A DNA stretch of 64,000 nucleotides from contig NZ_JAATWC010000002.1 in assembly GCF_012979235.1 (NCBI RefSeq), positions 230,163 to 294,162 of the forward strand. The letters are read 5' to 3'. A program made the position numbers and the translations under genes. Shown in pieces: positions 26,468 to 35,772 of the stretch. Within the stretch, counting starts at the first letter, position 1. Every line of letters begins with the position of its first letter. Below the pieces are notes generated by a model. The model did no database searches. It was not told the origin of the DNA and worked only from the letters and a program-made list of their open reading frames with translations. The stretch comes from Dissulfurirhabdus thermomarina (lineage in GTDB: Bacteria; Desulfobacterota; Dissulfuribacteria; Dissulfuribacterales; Dissulfurirhabdaceae).

Positions 26468-27532
26468 TTAATCATATCTTTCTAATTTTTTGCCGATTTT
26501 TGGTTCAATCTCCACTGCAACCAGGCCGCCGGGGACGGATCGCCACCCGATCCCGGCCACGCCGGTCTCCCGGAGCACCTGGGCATGGGTGGCGAGATGC
26601 CGGGTCACCCGGGCCACGGTGAACCGGCTCGGCTCCGGGACCGCTGCGGCGGGCAGGAGGAGCTGGTCGGCGAGGTGCGGGTCCACGTCGGCGCCGGAGT
26701 CGAGGAAGTCCAGCATGGCCGCCGCGGCCTCTGCGCCCACCCGCTCGGCCGGCTTTCCCCGCGCGCCCAGGGCGGTGGCCCCGCCCCACCGCCCGCCCCC
26801 GGACGCCCAGAGAAACACCAGGCTTCCCGGCGAATCGGCGGGGCCTTCCAGCGTCTCGACCCGGGCCTCGACGCCGCGCCGCTCCAGGGCCTCGCGCGCG
26901 GCCCGGGCCTGGCGTTCCCGCACGTGCGGGGGAAGGCGGGAGGAAGCCGACACGCCGGCCACCCGGACCGGCGCCTCGCCGTCGCCTCCCGCGAAGGGCC
27001 GACGCGCCGCCGGGGGGGTGATGTCGCAGGTCACCCGGCCGCCGCCGGCCGGGACCCAGCCCCACCGCCGGAGTTCGATCCGGAACCGGAATCCCATGCC
27101 GGCGAGGACCGGGCGGTAGACCCGGTCCACGTAGTGGAAACACGGGCTCCAGGGGACGTGGGTCCCGCCGGTGATCTCCAGCCGGGACGGTCCGGGGGCG
27201 CAGGCCAGGGGCAGGAGCACCGTCTGGAGGACCAGGAGGGCGGACCCGGCCGTGCCCACGTCGACCCGGTAGGATCCGGGCCGAACGGGCCCGGGGGCGA
27301 AGTACACCTTGGAGGCACCCGGTTCGGCCCCCCGGACCTCGGCGCCGCAGACGGCCGCTGCGGCCCGGACGGCGGCCAGGTGCTGGGGCCTGAGTCCCGG
27401 CTTCGGCCGCCGGGCCCGGATGTTGACGAACTCCACCGGGCGTCCGGCGAGCACGGCGAGGGCGAGCCCGGTCCGGAGGATCTGCCCGCCCCCCTCCCCC
27501 TGCGCACCGTCGATACGCCAGGTCTCCGCCAC
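26468..27532 (-). CDS. rtcA: RNA 3'-terminal phosphate cyclase RtcA
   Basis: 354 residues. It opens with IDGAQGEGGGQILRTGLALA, the RtcA signature, and carries the catalytic-His block DPHLADQLLLPAAA near residue 286. It converts RNA 3'-phosphate to 2',3'-cyclic phosphate using ATP. GTG 27532 is chosen because GAGGGGG lies 6 bases upstream and the protein then begins right before the signature. The last ~15 codons are markedly AT-rich. No rtcB or rtcR is present in the window. Confidence 0.93.
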   Translation of the reverse strand: MAETWRIDGAQGEGGGQILRTGLALAVLAGRPVEFVNIRARRPKPGLRPQHLAAVRAAAAVCGAEVRGAEPGASKVYFAPGPVRPGSYRVDVGTAGSALLVLQTVLLPLACAPGPSRLEITGGTHVPWSPCFHYVDRVYRPVLAGMGFRFRIELRRWGWVPAGGGRVTCDITPPAARRPFAGGDGEAPVRVAGVSASSRLPPHVRERQARAAREALERRGVEARVETLEGPADSPGSLVFLWASGGGRWGGATALGARGKPAERVGAEAAAAMLDFLDSGADVDPHLADQLLLPAAAVPEPSRFTVARVTRHLATHAQVLRETGVAGIGWRSVPGGLVAVEIEPKIGKKLERYD

Positions 27533-27726
27533 GGCCGCCCCCCTCGTCGCTCCCGGAACCGCCTCGTCTTTCGCCGTCCCTTTGGTTATTCTCCAGGAAA
27601 GCGCCGCCATGGCAAGAAGGCGGGCGCCGCGGGAGGCCGCGCGGTCCTCCTCCCGGGGCCCCGGACCTTGCGCGCGGCGACATTCTGCACGCACCCCTCG
27701 AGGGTCTACGAAAAGGAGGTCATCCA

Positions 27727-28098
27727 GTGGACACTCCCGAGCGCCGTATCCTCCTGGCCACGGCCCTGGCCGGGGCCCTCTTCCTGGCCGCCTGGCCGGC
27801 GGCGCCCACGGCCGCCCCGGCCGCCGACACCCACGGGTCCATAAAGGAACGCCCCATGGAACGGATCGACAGCCGGAAAGACTGTTGAAAGGGCCTCGTA
27901 AGCGTCGGGTTGCGCTTCCGGGATCCCAAGACCCCCACCGGGTACCGCATGGAGGTCCTCCTCCGGCCGGATACCCTGCCGAAGATGCGCCGGCTGCTCG
28001 AGATCGTGGACGGCCGCATCGTGGCGGAGGACCACGCCGGGGACCACGTGCGCCTCGTCGTCGAAAAGGGCCCGCCGGAGGCCGCCCGTGACCGCTGA
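27727..28098 (+). CDS. Candidate secreted selenoprotein (in-frame UGA at codon 54); otherwise two small ORFs
   Basis: A GTG start behind AAGGAGG opens a frame with a signal peptide (RRILLATALAGALFLAAWPAAPTAAPAA) and then MERIDSRKDC followed by UGA at 27886-27888. The same frame continues without another stop for 69 codons (KGLVSVGLRFRDPKTPTGYR..., then VLLRPDTLPKMRRLLEIVDG). A hairpin with a GGGUU-containing apical loop starts within 20 bases of the UGA, as in bacterial SECIS elements. This gives a 123-residue product with a Cys-Sec pair. The alternative is a 53-residue secreted peptide plus a 62-residue protein from TTG 27910, which lacks a ribosome site. No known family is recognised. The end overlaps dusB by 11 bases. 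Confidence 0.55.
27895..27922 (+). promoter_or_regulatory. SECIS-like hairpin after in-frame UGA
   Basis: The stem AAGCG/CGCUU (27900-27904 with 27913-27917) is extended by a further four pairs past one mismatch, with loop UCGGGUUG. The loop begins 16 bases after the UGA and holds the G-G-U expected at a bacterial SECIS apex. Fit to the rule is by eye. Confidence 0.5.
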
Positions 28099-29167
28099 CG
28101 CCCCCCTCCCGGGGCTCCCCCCGCCGCTCCGGGTCGGCCCCCTCTCCGTCTCGCCGCCCCTGATCCTCGCCCCCCTGGCGGGCGTGGCGGACTTCCCATT
28201 CCGGCGCCTGGCGCGCCGCTTCGGGGCCGGCCTCACGGTGAGCGAGATGATCGCCTCCCAGGCCGTGGTCCGCGATCACCCGCGCTCCCGGCGGATGGCG
28301 GCCACGGCGCGCGAGGAGTACCCGCTTTCGGTCCAGCTTTCGGGGGCCGACCCGATGGTCCTCGCCGAGGCCGCACGCCGGAACCGCGACCTTGGGGCCG
28401 CCATCCTGGACATCAACATGGGCTGCCCCCAGAAGAAGATCGTGAAGACCGGGGCCGGGGCCGCCCTCATGCGGGACGAGCGCCTGGCGGGACGCGTGGT
28501 GGCGGCGGTGGCGGCGGCCGTGGACGTCCCGGTGACGGTGAAGATGCGCCTCGGGTGGGACCACGCCCACGTCAACGCCCCGAGGATCGCCCGGATCGCC
28601 CAGGAGGCCGGGGCCGCCATGGTGGCGGTCCACGGCCGGACCCGGAGCGACATGTTCGCCGGCCGGGCGGACTGGGCGGCCATCCGGGCGGTAAAGGCGG
28701 CCGTCTCCATCCCGGTGGTGGCCAACGGGGACATCCGGGATGCCGCGGACGCCGCCCGGTGCCTGGCCGAATCCGGCGCCGACGCCCTCATGATCGGCCG
28801 GGGGGCGCTGGGCCGGCCGTGGATCTTCCGGCACATCGCCCGGGCGCTTTCCGGCTCGCCCGCCCCCTGGCCCTCCCTGGAGGCCCAGTACCGGGTGGTG
28901 ACGGCCCACCTGGAGGCACTTCTGGAATTCTACGGGGAGCCCGTGGCCCTCTGGCTGGCCCGAAAGCACCTGGCCTGGTACAGCCGGGGCCTTCCGGGCG
29001 GGGCCCGGTTCCGGAGGGAGGTGAACGCAGCCCCCTCCGTCGCGGCGGTTCGGGAGCTGGCGGCGGTCTTCTACGAAACGCTGGCCCGTTCCGGGCCGGC
29101 GCCGCACCGGGACGAGGGCCGGAATCCCTCCCGGACCAGGGCGGAGCGGACCGCCCCCACGAGGTAG
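28088..29167 (+). CDS. dusB: tRNA-dihydrouridine synthase DusB
   Basis: 359 residues. The FMN-barrel start is PLILAPLAGVADFPFRRL; the catalytic Cys is in INMGCPQKKIVKTGAGAALM; VHGRTRSDMFAG, VVANGDIRD and MIGRGALGRPWIF follow. It reduces uridine to dihydrouridine in tRNA D-loops. The GTG start lies inside the end of the preceding small gene. The 3' end overlaps the convergent folC gene by 97 bases. Confidence 0.95.
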   Translation: MTADAPLPGLPPPLRVGPLSVSPPLILAPLAGVADFPFRRLARRFGAGLTVSEMIASQAVVRDHPRSRRMAATAREEYPLSVQLSGADPMVLAEAARRNRDLGAAILDINMGCPQKKIVKTGAGAALMRDERLAGRVVAAVAAAVDVPVTVKMRLGWDHAHVNAPRIARIAQEAGAAMVAVHGRTRSDMFAGRADWAAIRAVKAAVSIPVVANGDIRDAADAARCLAESGADALMIGRGALGRPWIFRHIARALSGSPAPWPSLEAQYRVVTAHLEALLEFYGEPVALWLARKHLAWYSRGLPGGARFRREVNAAPSVAAVRELAAVFYETLARSGPAPHRDEGRNPSRTRAERTAPTR

Positions 29168-30429
29168 AGGCTTCCGGCCACGCACAGGAGGTCCCCCGGT
29201 CCCAACTCCTCCCGGGCGGTATCGAGGGCCCGGCGCCAGTCGACCTCGAGGCGGGCCCCTGGCGGGAGGGAAACCCCGCGCCAGTCGGCCACCCGGACCG
29301 GGCGCCTCGGCCCCGGCGGCTCGGTGACCACCACCCGGCCCGCGGCGCCGGCCACGAGGGCCAGCATCCCGGCGTAGTCCTTGTCGCCCCCCTCGTCGGA
29401 ACACCCCCAGAGCAGCACCCGGCGCTCCGGCGGCGGCCACTCCCGGCCCGCGTCGAGGGCCGCCCGGAGGGCCCGGACGCCGTCCGGGTTGTGGGCCCCG
29501 TCGAGGAGGACCCGGATCGGCCCAGCGAGGACCTCCAGGCGCCCGGGCCAGGAGACCCGGCGACATCCCGCCCGGACGTGCGCCCCGGTCACGGGCACCC
29601 CCTGGGCGGCCAGGATCTCGCAGGCCCGGACGGCCAGCCCTGCGTTCCGGACCTGGTGCGCCCCCCGGAGGGCGAGAGAGATCCGGCGGAGCCGCCAGAG
29701 CGCCCCCCGGTAATGGAAGCCGAGGTCCGACCAGCGCCGGACGGTGAAGTCGCGGCCGGGTTCCGAGAGCGGGGCGGCCAATTCCCGGCACCGGCCGTGG
29801 ACCACCCGCCTCGCCGCCGCTCGGCGGACGCCGCTCACCACGGGCACGCCGGGCTTCACGATCCCCGCCTTCTCCCGGGCGATGGCGGCCAGGGTCCGCC
29901 CGAGGTAGCTCCGGTGATCGAGCCCCACCCCGGTGATCACCGACACCCGGGGGACCACCACGTTGGTGGCGTCCAGGCGCCCCCCGAGTCCCGTCTCCAC
30001 CACGGCGAGGTCCACCGCCGCGTCCCGGAACCAGTCGAAGGCGATGGCCGTGGTGGCCTCGAAGTAGCTGAGCTCGCAGCCGGCCTCCACCAGGCGCCGG
30101 ATCCGGTGGATCCGTTCCGCGAGTTCCGGTTCCGGAATCGGGCGGCCGCCGATCCGGAACCGCTCGGCGAGGCAGTGGAGGTGAGGCGAGGTGTAGAGTC
30201 CCACCCGGAGCCCGGCGGCGGAGAGGATGGCGGTGATCAGGGCGGCCGCGGAGCCCTTCCCGTTGGTCCCGGCCACGTGGACCACCGGGACCGCCCGCTC
30301 CGGGTGCCCCAGGGCATCGAGGACCGCTTCCATCCGTTCGAGCCCCAGCCGGAAGCCGTGGAACTGGAACCGGTCCAGGTAGGCCAGGGCCGCCGCCAGG
30401 TCCGGGCCGCGGGTGCCGCGCGCCGCCAT
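29071..30429 (-). CDS. folC: Folylpolyglutamate synthase/dihydrofolate synthase
   Basis: 452 residues of Mur-ligase type. The P-loop is HVAGTNGKGSAAALI, with YTSPHLHCLAERFRI, ETGLGGRLDATNVV and GVGLDHRSYLGRTLAAIAREKAGIVKPG, and the C-terminal LDGAHNPDGVRAL. It adds glutamate to folates, and possibly to dihydropteroate. ATG 30429, 10 bases after the helicase stop. Its last 97 bases overlap dusB tail to tail. Confidence 0.95.
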   Translation of the reverse strand: MAARGTRGPDLAAALAYLDRFQFHGFRLGLERMEAVLDALGHPERAVPVVHVAGTNGKGSAAALITAILSAAGLRVGLYTSPHLHCLAERFRIGGRPIPEPELAERIHRIRRLVEAGCELSYFEATTAIAFDWFRDAAVDLAVVETGLGGRLDATNVVVPRVSVITGVGLDHRSYLGRTLAAIAREKAGIVKPGVPVVSGVRRAAARRVVHGRCRELAAPLSEPGRDFTVRRWSDLGFHYRGALWRLRRISLALRGAHQVRNAGLAVRACEILAAQGVPVTGAHVRAGCRRVSWPGRLEVLAGPIRVLLDGAHNPDGVRALRAALDAGREWPPPERRVLLWGCSDEGGDKDYAGMLALVAGAAGRVVVTEPPGPRRPVRVADWRGVSLPPGARLEVDWRRALDTAREELGPGDLLCVAGSLYLVGAVRSALVREGFRPSSRCGAGPERASVS

Positions 30430-30438
30430 GCCGCCCCC

Positions 30439-32601
30439 CTACCCGCCGAGCCGCTGGAGGCGGGCGTACTGGAGGTTCAGGACCTTCTCCCCCGAGACGT
30501 CGAAGTGCACCCGGAGCTTCTCGGGACCCAGGACCTCGAGCACCCGCCCCGGCCCGAAGATGGTGTGCCGCACCCGGGCCCCCGGGGGAAAGGCCCCGGT
30601 GCCGGGCGGCGGGGCCGCCTCCCGGGGGGCGGCGGCCGGCACCGCGACGCCCGCCCGGGGCGACGCCGGCGCCACCTGCTCGAGGAGATCCGCCGGGATC
30701 TCCTCGAGGAACCGCGACGGCCGGGCCGGGAGAAGCCCCGCGCCGCTGAAGTTCAACATGGCGGGCCGGCAGAGGTAGAGGTCGTCCCGGGCCCGGGTGG
30801 TGGCCACATAGAAGAGCCGCCGCTCCTCCTCGAGGTCCTCCGGGCGGCCTTCCGCCGAGGGTGCCGGGAATCGACCCTCGGCCAGGTGGATCACGAAGAC
30901 CACCCGCCACTCGAGCCCCTTGGCCGAGTGGATGGTGGAGAGGACGAGGCGGTCGCCCTCCCCCGCCGACTCGTCCGGCTCCGGCGGATCCAGGGCCACC
31001 TCGGCGAGCAGCGTCACCGCGTCTTCGTAACGGCCGGCCATGCCTCTGAGCTGCGCCAGGTCCTGGCTGCGGCGGGGATGGTCCTCGAGGAACCGCCGCT
31101 CGAGATAGGGCCGGTACCAGGCCTCGATCCTTTCGAGCACGGCGGGGAGCGCCAAGTCCGCCCCCTGGAGGCGGCGGAGATAGGCCCCGAGGCGGCGCAC
31201 CTGCGGGGTCCACCGCGCCCGGCCGGGCCATTCCTCCAGGAGGGCGAAGGGATCCGGCGCCCCCACCACGGCGGCGAAGACCCGGTCCGCCCCCTTGGGA
31301 CCGACCCCCGGCAGGAGCTGGAGGACCCGGTTCCAGGCCACCCGGTCGTAGGGGTTCACCAGGAGCCGAAGCACCCCCAGGACGTCCTTGATGTGGGCCG
31401 CCTCGACGAGGCGGAGCCCCCCCCGCTTGGTGAAGGGGATGCCCCGGGTGTTGAGCTCCGCCTCGAGCTGGAAGGAATGGAATCCCGCCCGGAAGAGGAC
31501 CGCCATCTCGGCCAGCGCCACCCCCCGGGCGTGGTACGAGGCGACCCGGTCGGCCACGAACCGGGCCTGGTCCAGCTCGTCGAGGGCGGTGAAACAGACC
31601 GGGCGGCGGCCGCCCGGCCGGTCGGCCACGAGGTGCTTGGTGAATTTTTCCCGGGCGTGGGCGATGATGGCGTTGGTGCAATCCAGGTTCGGCTGGGTGG
31701 TCCGGTAGTTGCGCTCGAGCTTCACGATCCGGGTGCCGGGAAAGAGCTTCGGGAAGTCCAGGATGTTCCGGAAGTTGGCCCCGCGGAAGGCATAGATGGA
31801 CTGGGCGTCGTCACCCACGGCCATGACGTTGTCGTGACCGCAGGCCACCAGGCGCAGGATCCGGGCCTGCACGGCGTTGGTGTCCTGGTACTCGTCCACC
31901 ATGAGGTAGCGGAAGCGCCGGCCCATGGCCTCCCGGACCTCGGGATGGGCCTCGAGGACGTCGCACCACCGAAGCAGCAGGTCGTCGTAGTCCATGAGCC
32001 CGTGGGCCCGCTTGTAGGCCGTGTAGGCCTCGTAGAGGCGCCGGAGCCCCTCGGCCTCGGCCAAAAGGTGCGGCCAATCCCGCTCGAGGACCGCCGTGAC
32101 GTCGCCGCCGGTGTTGGCGGCCCGGCTGAAGATGGCCGCCACGGTGGCCTTCTTGGGGAACCGGCTCCCCGAACCGCCGAGGCCGAGTTCCCCCGCCAGC
32201 TGGCGCAGGAGGCCGGCGGTGTCGGCCCGGTCGAGGATGGTGAAGGAGACGGGGTAGCCGGCCAGCGGCGCGTGCACCCGGAGCATCCGGTGGGCGAAGG
32301 CATGGAAGGTCCCGCCGGCCACCCGGGCGCAGGCGGGACCCACCAGCCGGGCCGCCCGTTCCAGCATGGCCGAGGCGGCCTTCCGGGTGAAGGTGAGGAG
32401 CAGGATGGCCTCCGGCTCGGTCCCGCGGGCGACCAGTCGGGCCACCCGGTGGACCAGGGTCCGGGTCTTGCCGCTGCCGGCCCCGGCGATGACCAGGACC
32501 GGCCCGTCGAGGGTCTCCACGGCCTCCCGCTGTTGGGGGTTCAAGCCGGCGTCCGGGTCTCCGGCCGGGGATGCGGCGGTGGTGGATGGATGCCTGCTCA
32601 T
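30439..32601 (-). CDS. uvrD: UvrD/PcrA-type superfamily 1 DNA helicase
   Basis: 720 residues. Q-motif LNPQQREAVET, Walker A VIAGAGSGKTRTLVHR, motif II MVDEYQDTNAVQ, motif III AVGDDAQSIYAFRGA, motif V TIHSAKGLEWRVVFV and motif VI FYVATTRARDDL are intact. The C-terminus FGPGRVLEVLGPEKLRVHF is the Tudor-like tail seen in PcrA/UvrD. It is a 3'-5' helicase for repair or replication restart. ATG 32601. Whether it is the main UvrD or a paralogue cannot be told from this window. Confidence 0.92.
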   Translation of the reverse strand: MSRHPSTTAASPAGDPDAGLNPQQREAVETLDGPVLVIAGAGSGKTRTLVHRVARLVARGTEPEAILLLTFTRKAASAMLERAARLVGPACARVAGGTFHAFAHRMLRVHAPLAGYPVSFTILDRADTAGLLRQLAGELGLGGSGSRFPKKATVAAIFSRAANTGGDVTAVLERDWPHLLAEAEGLRRLYEAYTAYKRAHGLMDYDDLLLRWCDVLEAHPEVREAMGRRFRYLMVDEYQDTNAVQARILRLVACGHDNVMAVGDDAQSIYAFRGANFRNILDFPKLFPGTRIVKLERNYRTTQPNLDCTNAIIAHAREKFTKHLVADRPGGRRPVCFTALDELDQARFVADRVASYHARGVALAEMAVLFRAGFHSFQLEAELNTRGIPFTKRGGLRLVEAAHIKDVLGVLRLLVNPYDRVAWNRVLQLLPGVGPKGADRVFAAVVGAPDPFALLEEWPGRARWTPQVRRLGAYLRRLQGADLALPAVLERIEAWYRPYLERRFLEDHPRRSQDLAQLRGMAGRYEDAVTLLAEVALDPPEPDESAGEGDRLVLSTIHSAKGLEWRVVFVIHLAEGRFPAPSAEGRPEDLEEERRLFYVATTRARDDLYLCRPAMLNFSGAGLLPARPSRFLEEIPADLLEQVAPASPRAGVAVPAAAPREAAPPPGTGAFPPGARVRHTIFGPGRVLEVLGPEKLRVHFDVSGEKVLNLQYARLQRLGG

Positions 32602-32647
32602 GGACTGGGTGGTCCGGCCGGCGGCGCGCCGGTCCCGGCGCGTCGTC

Positions 32648-34078
32648 TCAGGACCCCGCCGGGGCGAGTTCCTCGGGGGACGGTATCTCGGCGGACAGGG
32701 GCAAGATGAAGAAGAAGTTGTTCCCGAGGGGCCTCGGCTCGTACCCGGTGACCCCCCCGTGGACCTCCACCACCTTCTTCACGAAGTGGAGGCCGTGCCC
32801 GGAGCCCGGCTGGCCGGCGGCCGATCGGGCGCGGTAGCCCTCCTCGTAGAGGCGGCCGGCCTCCTCGTCGGGGATGGCGGGCCCCGTGGTGAAGACGTTG
32901 AACTTGACCCCGTGCTTTCCGGGCCCGAAGAAGTCCGGCAGCATCTCCCGGCCGTAGGCCATGAACTTGACCGGCTCCCCGTGCTCGTTGGTCACCTCCC
33001 GGCAGTACTTCAGGGCGTTGGAGAAGAAGTTGGCGTAGACCTGGGAAAGGAGCCCCACGTCCACGGAGAGGGGGTAGTCCTCGTCCGCGGGGACGCCTCC
33101 GAGGAGGTCGTCGATGCGGATGCCGCTCCGCTCGAGGCGCTCCCGGTACCGGGCGAGCTGGGGGTCGATGACCTCCCGCCGGACGTTGCACTGCCGGATG
33201 CGCGGCACGAGCTGCCCCCTCTCGAAGTGGTCCCGGCGCAGGAGACTTTCGAGGAAGAGGCTGGTGTTCCGGTAGTGCTTCTCCACGGCCTCGTATTGCT
33301 CGAGGAGCTGGCGCGAGAGCCCGGAAAGGCTTTGTTGCAGGGCCTCCATCTCGCCCAGGTCCGGGCAGTCCTCCGCGCGCTTCTCCTCGATCTTTTGCGC
33401 CATGCCTTGGGCGATCCGCTCGAGTTCACCGATCCGCCGGCGCAGATCCCGGAAGAAGACCTGGTAGTGCATGTTGGGCACCAGGACGTTGTGTTCGATG
33501 TCCGCCACCAGGGTGGCGATGAAGCGCAGGTGACGCACGTTCTGGAGCGCCATCTGCTTGTAGTGCAGGTTGTAGCCGATACGGTTGGCGTACTTCTCGA
33601 AGAAGAGCCGGTCCCCCGCGTCGAGGCGGCCCAGGGGGAAGACCTCGTAGACCCCGATGATCTCCTCCCACTGGTCCACGGGCAGCGTGGCGATGAGGCG
33701 GCGGTTGCCCCGGATGGGGATCACGTAGGAGTCCTCGAGCTCGTAAGGCCGGTCCTCGAGGCGGATCCCCTCGGGCGGCGGCATGTCGCGCACGTTGAGC
33801 CCGTTCAGGGAGTCGCAGACCGTAAGGAGCCTTCCGGTCTCCCGCTGGACGAGATAGAGGCACGAGTCGAAGCCCATGAAGACCTTGGGCACGAAGACGC
33901 AGACCCGGTAGAAGTTGTCGAGGGTCTCGAACTCCTGGGCGAGGTCGAAGAAGGCGCGGAGGGCGCGTCCCTGGACCTTGTCGAAGTTGTAGATCTCGTA
34001 GTCGTCCCGCTTCTTCCGGATCCGGGAGAGGACCGAGGAGAGTTCGGGGGGATCGGCGGAATCGGTGTACGGCGGCAT
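32648..34078 (-). CDS. Soluble sensor histidine kinase with divergent H-box
   Basis: 476 residues with no membrane segment. The N-terminal ~190 residues look GAF-like (FYRVCVFVPKVFMGFDSCLYLV, then SYVIPIRGNRRLIATLPVD). A helical region with probable phospho-acceptor ADIEHNVLVPNMHY follows, then a long coiled coil. The ATPase domain has N-box YANFFSNALKYCRE and G2 box GSGHGLHFVKKVVEVHGG. No response regulator adjoins. It lies between the helicase and cobA-hemD with about 100 bases each side, so it may be separately expressed. Confidence 0.8.
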   Translation of the reverse strand: MPPYTDSADPPELSSVLSRIRKKRDDYEIYNFDKVQGRALRAFFDLAQEFETLDNFYRVCVFVPKVFMGFDSCLYLVQRETGRLLTVCDSLNGLNVRDMPPPEGIRLEDRPYELEDSYVIPIRGNRRLIATLPVDQWEEIIGVYEVFPLGRLDAGDRLFFEKYANRIGYNLHYKQMALQNVRHLRFIATLVADIEHNVLVPNMHYQVFFRDLRRRIGELERIAQGMAQKIEEKRAEDCPDLGEMEALQQSLSGLSRQLLEQYEAVEKHYRNTSLFLESLLRRDHFERGQLVPRIRQCNVRREVIDPQLARYRERLERSGIRIDDLLGGVPADEDYPLSVDVGLLSQVYANFFSNALKYCREVTNEHGEPVKFMAYGREMLPDFFGPGKHGVKFNVFTTGPAIPDEEAGRLYEEGYRARSAAGQPGSGHGLHFVKKVVEVHGGVTGYEPRPLGNNFFFILPLSAEIPSPEELAPAGS

Positions 34079-34182
34079 CGGACGCCCCTGCGGCGTACGC
34101 CGCAGGGAGGATCGGCACCCCGGCGGCGCCTGTCTGGAGACAGCTTACCGGCTGGCCCCGCCCCGGGTCAAGGCGCGGCCGG

Positions 34183-35772
34183 CTAGCGCGCGCCCGCCTG
34201 CCGGCGCGCCAGGAAGTCGCGGTCGGCGGCGCGCACCCCCGCGAAGTAATCCTCGATGGCATGGACCAGGTCCACGATGGTGGACTTCTCCGGCAGGATG
34301 TCCACCCGGAGGCCGATTTTCTCGGCGGTCTTGGCGGTCACCGGGCCGATGCAGGCCACCCGGGCCCGAGTGAGGATGCGCCGGCGCTGCGCCTCCGGAA
34401 AGAGCTTGAAGAAGTGCTTGACCGTGGAGGAGCTGGTGAAGGTGACCACGTCCACAGGGTCGGCCTCGAGGGCCTCCACCATGCCCTCGGGCAGCTCCGG
34501 GGCGTAGGTCCGGTAGGTGGGCGCCACGGTCACCTCGGCGCCGAGCCGGCGGAGCCCCTCCGGGAGGAGCTCCCGTCCCTTCTCGGCCCGGGGGACGAGG
34601 ATCCGGCGCCCGGCGACCCCTTCCCTTCCAAATGCCTCGAGCAGGCCCTCCGCCCGGAAGTCGTCCGGGACGAGGTCCACCCGGAGCCGGAGCGCTTCCA
34701 GGGCCTGGGCCGTCCCCTCGCCCACGGCGGCGAGACGGGCCCGGCCGAGGTGCCGGGCGTCGAGGCCCCGGTCCCAGAGCCGGGCGAAGAAGAACCGAAC
34801 GGCGTTGGTGCTGCTGAAGACCACCCAGTCGTAGGCCGCCAGTTCCGTGACGGCCCGGTCCAGGGGCGCGGGGTCGGCGGGCGGCCCCACGGCGATGGTC
34901 GGGCATTCCACGCAGAGGGCCCCCCGCATCTCGAGCCGCACCACCAGCTCGCTGGCCTGCTCCCGGGTCCGGGTGACGAGGACCCTGCGCCCGAGGAGCG
35001 GCCGCCCTTCGAACCAGTCGAGCTCGGACCGGAGCCCCGCCACCTCTCCCACCACGATGACGGCCGGGGGGCCGAGCTCCGCCTCGCGGACGCGGTCCAC
35101 GATGTCGGCCAGGGTGCCGTCCACCGAGCGGTGCCGCGGCGTGGTGCCCCAGCGGATCACCGCCACCGGGGTCTCGGGCGGGCGCCCGTTCTCCACGAGC
35201 CGCCGCACGATGTTCGGAAGGTTCGACATCCCCATGAGGAAGACCAGGGTCCCGACGCCGGTGGAAAGCCCCTTCCAGTCGATGGTGGCCTCGTCGTCCT
35301 TGCCGCTCTCTCGGTGCCCGGTGACGAAGGCCACCGAGGCGGTATGCGCCCGGTGGGTGAGGGGGATGCCCGCGTAGGCCGGGACGGCGATGGCGGAGGT
35401 CACCCCCGGGACGATCTCGTAGGGGATGCCCGCCCGGCGAAGCTCCTGGGCCTCCTCGCCCCCGCGGCCGAAGATGAAGGGATCGCCGCCCTTGAGGCGG
35501 ACCACGGTCTTCCCTTCCCGGGCCTTCTCCACGATGATGGCGTTGATCCGGTCCTGGGGGACCACGTGGCGGCCGGCCTTCTTGCCCACGTAGATCCGTT
35601 CGGCCCCAGGGGCCACGAACTCGAGGAGGCGGGGGCTCGCCAGCCGGTCGTACACCACCACCTCGGCGCGCTCGAGGATCTCCTTGCCGCGGAGGGTGAG
35701 GAGCCCGGGGTCGCCCGGCCCCGCCCCCACGAGGTAGACACGCCCCACCCGGGGGCCCGGGGGATCAGGCAT
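34183..35772 (-). CDS. cobA-hemD: Fused uroporphyrinogen-III C-methyltransferase and uroporphyrinogen-III synthase
   Basis: 529 residues. Residues 1-~250 are SUMT (CobA): YLVGAGPGDPGLLTLRG, VVRLKGGDPFIFGRGGEE, YEIVPGVTSAIAVPAYA. Residues ~265-520 are HemD: RRVLVTRTREQASELVVRLE, DWVVFSSTNAVRFFF, VTFTSSSTVKHFFKLF. The protein closes uroporphyrinogen III and then methylates it to precorrin-2, linking heme, siroheme and cobalamin supply. It overlaps hemC by 8 bases. This fusion is common in Desulfobacterota and Firmicutes. Confidence 0.95.
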   Translation of the reverse strand: MPDPPGPRVGRVYLVGAGPGDPGLLTLRGKEILERAEVVVYDRLASPRLLEFVAPGAERIYVGKKAGRHVVPQDRINAIIVEKAREGKTVVRLKGGDPFIFGRGGEEAQELRRAGIPYEIVPGVTSAIAVPAYAGIPLTHRAHTASVAFVTGHRESGKDDEATIDWKGLSTGVGTLVFLMGMSNLPNIVRRLVENGRPPETPVAVIRWGTTPRHRSVDGTLADIVDRVREAELGPPAVIVVGEVAGLRSELDWFEGRPLLGRRVLVTRTREQASELVVRLEMRGALCVECPTIAVGPPADPAPLDRAVTELAAYDWVVFSSTNAVRFFFARLWDRGLDARHLGRARLAAVGEGTAQALEALRLRVDLVPDDFRAEGLLEAFGREGVAGRRILVPRAEKGRELLPEGLRRLGAEVTVAPTYRTYAPELPEGMVEALEADPVDVVTFTSSSTVKHFFKLFPEAQRRRILTRARVACIGPVTAKTAEKIGLRVDILPEKSTIVDLVHAIEDYFAGVRAADRDFLARRQAGAR

